Translations under genes and position numbers: made by a program
Part shown: positions 1 to 7,249 of the stretch, piece after piece
Layout of the letters: each line of letters opens with the position of its first letter
How positions within the stretch are numbered: the first letter of the stretch is position 1
The notes under the pieces: model-generated
What the model was told of the DNA's origin: nothing
Databases searched by the model: none
Seen by the model: only the letters and a program-made list of their open reading frames with translations
Assembly: GCA_029858035.1 (NCBI GenBank)
Contig: JAOUFU010000002.1
Location: 1-38,415 of the forward strand
Reading direction: 5' to 3'
Length of the DNA: 38,415 nucleotides
From: Phycisphaerae bacterium
Lineage (GTDB): Bacteria; Planctomycetota; Phycisphaerae; Sedimentisphaerales; Anaerobacaceae

Positions 1-120
1 GCATCAGAAATTGCTTTCCGAGAGGTTTTCCGTTCCTTGATGCGTTTAAAAAACCCCAACTTTGTCGCTCCTCACAAATTACTCAACCGAATTGCACGGG
101 GTAAAAAGGCTTTTAAATAA
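1..120 (+). CDS. Possible C-terminal tail of an unknown protein (partial)
   Basis: Frame 1 is open from the window edge to a TAA at 118-120, giving 39 codons of a basic, amphipathic tail that includes FRSLMRLKNPNF and ends GKKAFK. I do not recognise the family. An open stretch of this length is only mild evidence in this fairly AT-rich DNA. A competing reading exists on the other strand: a TTG at 57-59 preceded by GAGGAG at 68-73, running off the left edge. The two overlap and cannot both be real. I slightly prefer the plus-strand tail. Confidence 0.3.
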   Translation, partial: ASEIAFREVFRSLMRLKNPNFVAPHKLLNRIARGKKAFK

Positions 121-680
121 CCTTATGCAGCTAATAAACACCACCTACCACAGTGCACAATCTTTTTATAGAGGATATAATATTTTATGTGTTAACTTTT
201 TGTCAAGTGAAAAAAATAAAAAATTAAAAAATTTTTTCCGCTGCCATTCATTCAGGAGAGTTTCCTTTATTCGGCCTGCTTGAAATCTGTCTCTAAACAA
301 TAATATTCATGTTCTTAATATATATATTCATTTCTGTAATTTAATACCCACTAACAAATCAAAGGATAAGGTCACAAAAATATCAATACTACAGTTATAG
401 TATGCCTGGACTAATCGTGATTGCATACAAAACATTGAGATAATGGATGATACCGCTTTAGCAGTATGTAAACTCAATAGATCATTTAAGAAAAACAAAA
501 ACGAAAATTGAAATTTGTGAAGGATATGGCGATGAAACCTACGGAAATGAAGCCAAAACAATAGATTCCGATAGATTCCGGGCACATTTTGTGCTGTGAA
601 TGTCTCAGATATTTTCGCAACAAATAAATTCGAAAACATTCAGAATAAGGATAATTAGGAGGCGTTCGGAGACTTTTAGC
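121..680. other. Spacer without a convincing gene
   Basis: This stretch of about 560 bases is AT-rich and holds no gene I can defend. A 10-base tandem duplication (ATAGATTCCG twice) sits at 561-580. Two short plus-strand frames between about 400 and 600 translate into protein-like text, one ending at about 511 and the next ending near 600 in another frame. They could be remains of a decayed gene. A 103-codon minus-strand frame (328-639) covers the same bases and looks like a shadow. Confidence 0.4.
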
Positions 681-709
681 TTGTATTATCTAAATGAAAA
701 TGGTATAAT
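681..709 (+). promoter_or_regulatory. Putative sigma70-type promoter for the RCC1-repeat gene
   Basis: TTGTAT at 681-686, a 17-base spacer and a perfect TATAAT at 704-709. The -10 box is preceded by TG at 701-702, giving an extended -10 (TGG-TATAAT). Transcription would start near 716 and leave a leader of about 200 bases before the ATG at 919. Seen by eye only. Confidence 0.5.
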
Positions 710-730
710 TTTTCTATCCAAAAACGCATT

Positions 731-751
731 AGGGCCTCCATTGGCCCTTTT
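731..751 (+). terminator. Short hairpin with T-run in the RCC1 leader
   Basis: AGGGCC (731-736), loop TCCATT, GGCCCT (743-748), followed by TTT. A 6-bp GC-rich stem followed by a short T-run resembles a weak intrinsic terminator. It lies only about 15 bases after the proposed transcription start, so it could instead be a 5' stabilising hairpin or an attenuator. Confidence 0.3.
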
Positions 752-918
752 GCTACGTAATCCGGAGTGATAAGGATGAAAAGACTAATCCGTGAAACTG
801 TTTTCTATTTTCAGATCTCATTGTTGTTCCAGCATCAATTCTAAGCGACTGTTCTGAGCGTTTTAGGACTGAATTCTGACGTATCTTTGAAAACACGTTT
901 CTTAACTGAGGAAGGTCG

Positions 919-2772
919 ATGAGGAATCTGAGTATAATTGGTCTCATTTTGCCGATAACTTTTATTGTTTCAGCAGTTACGAGCGTTGTGAATGCGGCAT
1001 CTCTCACTGCCTGGGGCCAGGGCAAGGTTCCCATCGGCAATGATTATGCCAACATTGCTGCTGGTTACTCCCACAGTTTAGCACTTAGGTCGGACGGCTC
1101 GCTTGTAGCCTGGGGCAATAATGACGATGGTCAGTGTGATGTTCCAGACGGCACAGCTTTTGAAGCTTTTGCGGCGGGTGGGTGGCATAGTGTCGCGTTG
1201 ATGTCGGACGGCTCACTCGATGCCTGTGGCTATAATGCCTATGGTCAGTGTGATGTTCCTTCAGGCACTGATTTTACTGCTATCGCAGCCGGGTGGTGGC
1301 ACAGCCTGGCCTTAAAATCAGATGGTTCCGTCACAGCTTGGGGCCGAGACAACCATGATCAAAACGATGTGCCCGTCGGGACGGATTTTACCGCCATCGC
1401 TGCAGGCGCAAGTCATAATCTGGCTTTAAAAACGAATGGCTCACTGCAGGCCTGGGGTAATAACAACCATGGTCAGTGCGACGTACCAGAAGGCATTGAT
1501 TATAAGCTTATCGCTGCAGGCACCTATCACAATATGGCTATCAAGTCTGATGGTTCCCTAATTGCCTGGGGATACAATGACCATAATCAGTGTGATGTGC
1601 CGGATGGAAACGATTTTAAGGCTATCGCGGCGGGATATGAGCACAGCATAGCCCTTAAATCCGACGGTTCGATTACTGCCTGGGGACGAAACAATTACGG
1701 GCAATGCGAGGTCCCAGATGGCAACGATTTTGTTGCTGTAACAGCCGGGCAGTGGCACAATCTGGCCATAAAAACAGATGGTACCGTTGTAGCGTGGGGC
1801 TATTCTTATTTCGGGCAGTGTAATGTTCCCAGCGACAGTAACTTTGAGTCTATCGCTGCAGGAGATTATCACGGCCAAGCTATAACATCCGATGGCTCAC
1901 TCGTGGCCTGGGGCCGTAACAATTGTGGTCAATGCGATGTTCCTGTTGGTAAAGACTTTATAGCTATTACTGCCGGGGGATGGCACAGCGTGGCATTGAA
2001 GGAAAACGGTTCGCTCATGGCCTGGGGCAATAACGATTATGGTCAGTGTAGTGTTCCTGAAGATACGAATTTTGTAGCTATTGATGCAGGGTATGAGCAC
2101 AGTCTGGCCCTGAAGGAAGACGGTTCGCTCGTGGCCTGGGGTCGAAACGATTACAATCAGTGTAATGTCCCTGGAGGAACAGATTTTTCAGCCATTTCTG
2201 CGGGTTACGAGCACAGTTTGGCTTTGAAATTAAACGGTTCGATCGAGGCCTGGGGACGTAACACTTACGGTCAGTTCGATGTTCCCGGTGGTACGGATTT
2301 CGTGTCCATCGCTGCGGGCGATAATCACAACCTCGCTATTAAGTCAGACTGCTCTCTCGTGGCCTGGGGCTCTAATATTGCCGGTCAGTGCGACATCCCC
2401 CCGGGCACCGATTCTGTTGTGGCCGTAACTGCGGGCGGCTGGCATAGTGTGGCCCTGAAGTCAGATGGCTCACTCGTTGCCTGGGGTCGTAACAAAGACG
2501 GTCAATGTGATGTTCCTGCCGGTACAAATGTTCTGGCAATCGCTGCCGGATATAATCACAATGTGGCAATCGTCCATCTCATTCCCGGTGACTTTGACGC
2601 TAATCGTCAAGTGAATCTCTTTGATTTCGCAACATTTGCTTCTCACTGGATGGATACCGGCTGTAATTACAGGAATAACTGGTGTGACCAAACCGATTTC
2701 GATAAACTGGGTACGGTAGACATAATAGACTTGGCGATTTTTGGAAAACACTGGCTCCAAGGTACTGAATAG
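919..2772 (+). CDS. Secreted RCC1-repeat beta-propeller protein with C-terminal dockerin-like module
   Basis: 617 residues. Residues 1-26 form a signal peptide (hydrophobic core IIGLILPITFIVSAV, ending VNA before ASLTAW), so the protein should leave the cytoplasm by Sec. Residues 42-536 are 13 tandem units of 38-39 residues of the RCC1 type, each with AAG-x2-HS-x-AL-x-SDGS-x2-AWG and mostly GQCDVP. The N-terminal SLTAWGQGKVPIG and the C-terminal NVLAIAAGYNHNVAI are the two halves of a 14th unit, which suggests two closed seven-bladed propellers. Residues 557-617 resemble a type I dockerin: a DFDANRQVNLFDF calcium loop, a Cys pair (GCNYRNNWC), then a weaker second loop (DFDKLGTVDIIDL). GAGGAAG at 907-913 is a good ribosome site for this ATG. 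The ligand is unknown. It lies just upstream of the export cluster on the same strand, but with its own promoter. Confidence 0.85.
   Translation: MRNLSIIGLILPITFIVSAVTSVVNAASLTAWGQGKVPIGNDYANIAAGYSHSLALRSDGSLVAWGNNDDGQCDVPDGTAFEAFAAGGWHSVALMSDGSLDACGYNAYGQCDVPSGTDFTAIAAGWWHSLALKSDGSVTAWGRDNHDQNDVPVGTDFTAIAAGASHNLALKTNGSLQAWGNNNHGQCDVPEGIDYKLIAAGTYHNMAIKSDGSLIAWGYNDHNQCDVPDGNDFKAIAAGYEHSIALKSDGSITAWGRNNYGQCEVPDGNDFVAVTAGQWHNLAIKTDGTVVAWGYSYFGQCNVPSDSNFESIAAGDYHGQAITSDGSLVAWGRNNCGQCDVPVGKDFIAITAGGWHSVALKENGSLMAWGNNDYGQCSVPEDTNFVAIDAGYEHSLALKEDGSLVAWGRNDYNQCNVPGGTDFSAISAGYEHSLALKLNGSIEAWGRNTYGQFDVPGGTDFVSIAAGDNHNLAIKSDCSLVAWGSNIAGQCDIPPGTDSVVAVTAGGWHSVALKSDGSLVAWGRNKDGQCDVPAGTNVLAIAAGYNHNVAIVHLIPGDFDANRQVNLFDFATFASHWMDTGCNYRNNWCDQTDFDKLGTVDIIDLAIFGKHWLQGTE
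1042..2526 (+). repeat. Coding tandem repeat, 13 units of 114-117 bp (RCC1 blades)
   Basis: Each unit encodes one 38-residue propeller blade; the 13th has one extra residue. Units have diverged at the DNA level but keep the AWG, GQC-DVP and SDGS codons. Between-unit divergence suggests old expansion rather than recent slippage. Confidence 0.85.
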
Positions 2773-2893
2773 ATGGCTTAGAGCAAACCACAACATAATG
2801 ATGATTAGGCGGCGATCCGTTCTTCATCTCATAACTATTTCCGGGATGCCCTCTATCCATTGCCGGCAAGCTGGTAAGTCAAGAAAAAAACGA
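2773..2893. other. Spacer with a perfect 10-bp palindrome
   Basis: No gene seen between the RCC1 stop and the next promoter. A perfect palindrome TTGCCGGCAA lies at 2861-2870, about 24 bases upstream of the -35 box at 2894, a plausible operator position. No clear terminator with a T-run is visible after the RCC1 gene. Confidence 0.35.
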
Positions 2894-2922
2894 TTGCCAA
2901 GAACAACACTGTTTGTTATAAT
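2894..2922 (+). promoter_or_regulatory. Strong sigma70-type promoter for the export operon
   Basis: TTGCCA (2894-2899; five of six consensus bases), exactly 17 bases, then a perfect TATAAT (2917-2922). The start site would be near 2929, giving a leader of about 234 bases before the first gene of the plus-strand operon at 3163. The leader holds several tiny frames (for example ATG-ATG-GCT to TGA near 2943-2963) but no gene I can support. Confidence 0.6.
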
Positions 2923-3162
2923 CTTATATTTGGTAGTTACTTATGATGGCTGCAACTTTTTGAACAATCGGATTTAATTCGAGTTTTGACCTTACCGATA
3001 ACCTGCTTGTTACTATGGATAATATCGATGTGGTGTAGTATGAGTTCAGTTTTGCGCTAAGTACGCAGCCCTTGGTTACATTATCCGGAGATTTGAAAAG
3101 AAATTTGGAGAAATTGAGTCTAACCTGGCAAGCAATGTTCCAGTCAGACAGAGTAGCGACAA

Positions 3163-5046
3163 ATGACAGTGGACCATTCAAAAAACAATCAATTTCAAAG
3201 CTCCGACAATAAAACTGCAGCCGAGCTAATCGAACAGCTTGAGAAGTTTGATGGAAGCCCGGGGCAGTTTCTGACAAATCTTCTGGCTGTGCATTGTTTT
3301 ATGGCACAGGCTAACGGAGGGGCTATCTTACACATTAATCAAAAGAGGGGTGTTGATGTTCTTGCTATATATCCGCAGTTGGAAAAAGCAGCTTCTGCCC
3401 CGGAATGGCTGGTCCAATCGGCTAAAGCAGCCAACAAGGTAATGTCGTCCGATACTGTTGCTGTCGAACCTTTGGATGGGCCGAATCAATTCTATAGCCA
3501 ACCTGCCAAACGCTACGTTATGATGCTTCCGTTCAAGACTGTAGATATGAGTCAAACTGTAGCAGCATTTTTGATTGAAACCACAGATAAAGCTGACCTT
3601 GAAAAAAGCCGTCAGAGACTTGAATTGTCAACCAAACTTTTGAGCAACTCGGAGATGAGGCTGTCTCAACAAACTCAAGAAGGAGATTTAAAACGGCTCC
3701 GGCAAGCAATGGAAATACTTTCAGCTCTTAACCAGCAGGATAAATTTACAAGCGCATCTATGGTCTTCTGCAATGAAGTTGCGTCTCAATGGCTGTGTGA
3801 GCGAGTGAGTGTGGGTTTTCTACACGGCAGGTATGTTCAGCTCAAAGCGATGAGTCATACCGAAGATTTCAGCCGAAAAATGAAACTTGTTCAGGATATA
3901 GAATCTGCAATGGAGGAATGTCTGGATCAGGATATCGAGATTCTGAGGCCTGCATCTGATGATGCGACATATATCAATCGCGCGGCAGATGAATTATCAA
4001 AACGATACGGTCCACTAACAATCCTTAGTTTGCCTTTACGCCGGAACGGGGAGGTCATTGCAGTCCTGACTCTCGAACGTCACATAGATAAAGCCTTCAG
4101 TCATGACGAAATCGAGACAATTCGATTGACCTGTGAATTATGCACTGCCAGATTAAACAATCTGTATGAATACAATCGCTGGATTGGGGTAACAATTGCT
4201 ACCAGAATCCGTAATTTCATAGCCGAATTTTTGGGACCAAAACATACTTGGGCAAAGCTTCTGACAATCCTAGGCTTTGCTGCACTTCTATTCTTAGTAT
4301 TTGGCAAGGGACAGTTTCGGCCTAAGGCGCCGTTCGTACTGGAAGCAACACATCAGCAGGTAGTCCCAGCTCCCTTCAATGGGTACCTCAAAAGTGTTGA
4401 AGTTGAGATTGGTGAAAAAGTTGAGGGGAATAATTCAACACTCGCTACTCTTGATACAGCCGAATTAAAACTCCAGTTAGCAGCTGCTAAGGCCGAAGAG
4501 GCCGGTTATTTAAAACAGACTTCAGCCGCAATGCGTGATAATGAAACTGCACAAGCTCAGATTGCTCAAGCAAACGCTGACAAAGCACAAGCTCAGATTG
4601 ATTTACTCAATTACCAAATTGGCCAAGCAAATCTTATTTCGCCAATTGGTGGTATTGTTGTGAAAGGTGACCTGAAACACCAAATAGGTGTACCTGTCAA
4701 AGCAGGCGATGTTCTTTTTGAAGTTTGTCCGCTTGAATTTTTACGTGCGCAACTCATGTTTTCCGAAGATTTGATTTTCTACATTCAGGTTGGACAAAAA
4801 GGAAAACTGGCCACAGCATCTTATCCCAGCCAACCAATAAACTTTATCGTTGAGCGGATTAATCCTATGGCCGAAGTAGTAAACCAGCGGAATGTTTTTA
4901 AGGTTCGTGTTCGTTTATTAGAAACATATCCCTGGATGCGCCCCGGCATGGAAGGAGTGGCCAAGGTATCAGTCGGTAAACGTCGCTATATTTGGATATG
5001 GACACGTAAGATTACCAACTGGATACGAATGAAATTATGGCTTTAA
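3163..5046 (+). CDS. GAF-GAF-transmembrane-HlyD family adaptor protein
   Basis: 627 residues. The N-terminal part (roughly 20-140 and 180-325) reads as two GAF-like sensor domains separated by a helical linker (about 145-180). One transmembrane helix follows at about 366-381 (LLTILGFAALLFLVFG). The rest is a HlyD/membrane-fusion fold: a biotinyl-lipoyl half (VVPAPFNGYLKSVEVEIGEK), an Ala/Gln-rich coiled coil at about 440-490, the second lipoyl half (NLISPIGGIVVKGDL) and a beta-barrel up to the Trp-rich end. The GAF part should be cytosolic and the HlyD part periplasmic, so it could pass a cytosolic signal to a periplasmic adaptor. First gene of a three-gene operon, 15 bases before the M50 gene. 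The ATG has an in-frame stop three codons upstream and no strong Shine-Dalgarno site, so the start is forced by the frame. Confidence 0.8.
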   Translation: MTVDHSKNNQFQSSDNKTAAELIEQLEKFDGSPGQFLTNLLAVHCFMAQANGGAILHINQKRGVDVLAIYPQLEKAASAPEWLVQSAKAANKVMSSDTVAVEPLDGPNQFYSQPAKRYVMMLPFKTVDMSQTVAAFLIETTDKADLEKSRQRLELSTKLLSNSEMRLSQQTQEGDLKRLRQAMEILSALNQQDKFTSASMVFCNEVASQWLCERVSVGFLHGRYVQLKAMSHTEDFSRKMKLVQDIESAMEECLDQDIEILRPASDDATYINRAADELSKRYGPLTILSLPLRRNGEVIAVLTLERHIDKAFSHDEIETIRLTCELCTARLNNLYEYNRWIGVTIATRIRNFIAEFLGPKHTWAKLLTILGFAALLFLVFGKGQFRPKAPFVLEATHQQVVPAPFNGYLKSVEVEIGEKVEGNNSTLATLDTAELKLQLAAAKAEEAGYLKQTSAAMRDNETAQAQIAQANADKAQAQIDLLNYQIGQANLISPIGGIVVKGDLKHQIGVPVKAGDVLFEVCPLEFLRAQLMFSEDLIFYIQVGQKGKLATASYPSQPINFIVERINPMAEVVNQRNVFKVRVRLLETYPWMRPGMEGVAKVSVGKRRYIWIWTRKITNWIRMKLWL

Positions 5047-5061
5047 GTTCTCTGGTATTCT

Positions 5062-7248
5062 ATGGCAATCGAACGTCCAACTTTTCACGAAGCCTGGTAT
5101 CGAGTTTCCAATCTGCGCCCAAGATTATTATCAAGCGTGCACATTTACAGACAGCATTTCCGGGGACAAATGTGGTATGTTCTTGAGAATCCTTCCAACA
5201 ACAAATTTTCCCGCTTGAGCAGCGATGGCTATTACTTTATAGCCATGCTCAACGGCAAACGTACAGTTGCCGAGGTCTGGCAAATATGCAACGAGCAACT
5301 TGAAGACAGAGCACCAACACAGGTGGAGGTAATACAGCTTCTCGGTCAGTTGTACTGCTCAAATCTTTTGTATGCGGATCTCGCCCCTGACACCGCCAGC
5401 CTGTTCAATCGTTATAAAACACGAATTAGACGTCAGATTCAGGGATTTCTTACAAATCTGCTTTTTATAAGGATTCCATTACTCGATCCTGATCACTTTC
5501 TGGAACAATGGGTCAGTATAATTGGCAAAGTTTTCAGTCCAATTGGTTTGCTATTATGGTTAACAACCGTAGTTATCGGTATGTATTTTGTTATCGGTAA
5601 TTTGGGAGAACTGATTTATCAAAGTTCTGATGTTCTGGCACCTGGCAATCTGTTCCTTTTGTATCTGAGTATGATAGTAATCAAAGTTTTTCATGAGTTT
5701 GCCCATGCTTTTGCGTGCAAGAAGTTCGGTCAGATTAACGGTTCCGGGGGACAGGTTCACGTTATGGGTGTTATGTTTTTGGTTTTTGTGCCGCTGCCCT
5801 ATCTTGATGCTTCAAGCGCCTGGTCTTTCCGCAAAAAATGGCACAGGGCAATTGTCGGTATGTCCGGCGTTATGATTGAGCTTTTTGCAGCATCTATAGC
5901 AGTTGTTGTTTGGGCCAATACATCTACAGGGACATTGCATATAATTGCATATAATATCATATTCATAGCGAGTATCTCAACCCTTCTCTTTAACGGGAAC
6001 CCTCTTCTAAGATTCGACGCCTATTATGTTCTTTCAGACTTGGTGGAGATACCAAATCTCAGCCAGCGTTCCCGAAACTATATTTACTTCCTCATCAAAA
6101 AATACTGCTGGAAAATCAGGGCGGCACACAATCCTGCCTATACTTCCGGAGAGAAGGCTTGGTTTATATTCTACGGTATTGCTTCGACGGCCTACCGCAT
6201 TTATATCTGCATACGGATTTTGCTGTTTTTAAATAACCGATTACCTGAAGAATTATTTATTCTCGTACCATTTTTTGCGCTCTCGGCAATTATTGCCTGG
6301 GTATTAGTTCCGCTTGGCAAATTCATACATTACCTGGCTACAAACGGGGAATTAGCCAGAACTCGTGCACGCGCCGTGAGTTCAACCGTTGGTATTTTGG
6401 CCTTGTTAACAATTTTTACAGGCATCTTTCGGTTTCCGGATTATTGCCGCGTTGAAGGGATTGTTGAACCAGTTAACCTGGCTATTGTCCATGCCAAAAG
6501 CGATGGCTTTATTACCGACTTTTTGCCTTCAGGTCAAACCGTTACCCCAGACAGTAATTCCCTTATTAAGGCCATTAATCCTAAACTGGAAGCCGAGAAG
6601 AAGGGTCTACAGGCTGAGCTTGTCGCTCTTGATGCAAAGCAGCGTATTGCAACCACGCGGGAAGTAGCTGCCGCCCAAATACTGGCCGAACAAATCGAGG
6701 CCCTGAATGAAAAAATAGCCAGAGTTGAGCTCGAAATATCGTCATTACATTTGCAACCTCCACTGTCAGGAACATGGATTTCACCTGATATTGGTAAAAT
6801 AAAAGGTGCTTATCTGCCTCGTGGTGCGCAAATCGGCTTCGTTGCAAACCTGGATGATGTGCTTATCCGGGCTACTGCCGGACAGTCACTTAATGCGATA
6901 TTAGTGGAACAGGCCCATACGCAACTGGAAATTCGAGTCAAAGGGCGACCTGATGTGAAGCTTACCGGTCAGATAGAAAAAATCTTCCCTGCCGGTCAGG
7001 AGGTCTTGCCATCTCAAGCATTAGGATATAACGTTGGTGGCTCTATGCCCACACTATCACAGGATCCTCGCGGCATAAAGACGGCTGAGAAGTTTTTTGA
7101 GATTCGAATAAGACCGGATCCTGATGCATCAATTCGTTTGCTTACCGGTCAACGCATAGTAGCAAGAATTCAATTACGCTCGAAGCCGCTTGTATTCCAA
7201 TGGTGGCTGTCTCTGAGACAGTTATTTCAGCGGAGGTTTCATATTTGA
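5062..7248 (+). CDS. PqqD-like / M50 site-2-type metalloprotease / HlyD fusion membrane protein
   Basis: 728 residues. Residues of about 20-105 resemble the PqqD-like winged-helix, which binds peptide substrates in RiPP pathways. A multi-pass membrane region follows (helices near 158-178, 190-212, 267-286, 290-310, 372-395, 400-425, 442-460). It carries the M50 zinc motif HEFAH at residues 211-215 and a later NGNPLLRFDAYY segment whose Asp319 fits the third zinc ligand; the more usual DG is DA here. The C-terminal part (about 465-705) is a HlyD-type domain with a coiled coil at about 515-565. The protein could cleave, hold or conduct substrates in the inner membrane while reaching into the periplasm. 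It starts 15 bases after the GAF-HlyD gene and ends one base before the SecA-like gene, so it is translated with them. The intact HEXXH argues for real protease activity, though no substrate is known. Confidence 0.85.
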   Translation: MAIERPTFHEAWYRVSNLRPRLLSSVHIYRQHFRGQMWYVLENPSNNKFSRLSSDGYYFIAMLNGKRTVAEVWQICNEQLEDRAPTQVEVIQLLGQLYCSNLLYADLAPDTASLFNRYKTRIRRQIQGFLTNLLFIRIPLLDPDHFLEQWVSIIGKVFSPIGLLLWLTTVVIGMYFVIGNLGELIYQSSDVLAPGNLFLLYLSMIVIKVFHEFAHAFACKKFGQINGSGGQVHVMGVMFLVFVPLPYLDASSAWSFRKKWHRAIVGMSGVMIELFAASIAVVVWANTSTGTLHIIAYNIIFIASISTLLFNGNPLLRFDAYYVLSDLVEIPNLSQRSRNYIYFLIKKYCWKIRAAHNPAYTSGEKAWFIFYGIASTAYRIYICIRILLFLNNRLPEELFILVPFFALSAIIAWVLVPLGKFIHYLATNGELARTRARAVSSTVGILALLTIFTGIFRFPDYCRVEGIVEPVNLAIVHAKSDGFITDFLPSGQTVTPDSNSLIKAINPKLEAEKKGLQAELVALDAKQRIATTREVAAAQILAEQIEALNEKIARVELEISSLHLQPPLSGTWISPDIGKIKGAYLPRGAQIGFVANLDDVLIRATAGQSLNAILVEQAHTQLEIRVKGRPDVKLTGQIEKIFPAGQEVLPSQALGYNVGGSMPTLSQDPRGIKTAEKFFEIRIRPDPDASIRLLTGQRIVARIQLRSKPLVFQWWLSLRQLFQRRFHI

Positions 7249-7249
7249 A

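Noticed and set aside
1-59. Minus-strand gene start: TTG at 59-57, GAGGAG at 68-73, and TTGACA-18-TATTAT at 206-177
   Set aside because: The signals are good, but the visible 19 codons match no family I know, they overlap an open plus-strand frame, and the region is AT-rich. Kept only as an alternative to the plus-strand tail.
328-639. 103-codon minus-strand frame upstream of the RCC1 gene
   Set aside because: Phe/Leu-rich text without a ribosome site or family resemblance; covers competing short plus-strand frames. Looks like chance.
1558-2100. Repetitive minus-strand frames inside the RCC1 gene
   Set aside because: They only mirror the 114-bp coding repeat on the other strand.
1042-2526. 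CRISPR array or satellite DNA
   Set aside because: The periodic region is coding, with diverged 114-bp units and no constant repeat/spacer pattern.
2924-3277. 117-codon minus-strand frame opposite the export operon leader
   Set aside because: It overlaps the promoter and the start of the GAF-HlyD gene and shows no recognisable domain; probably a shadow.
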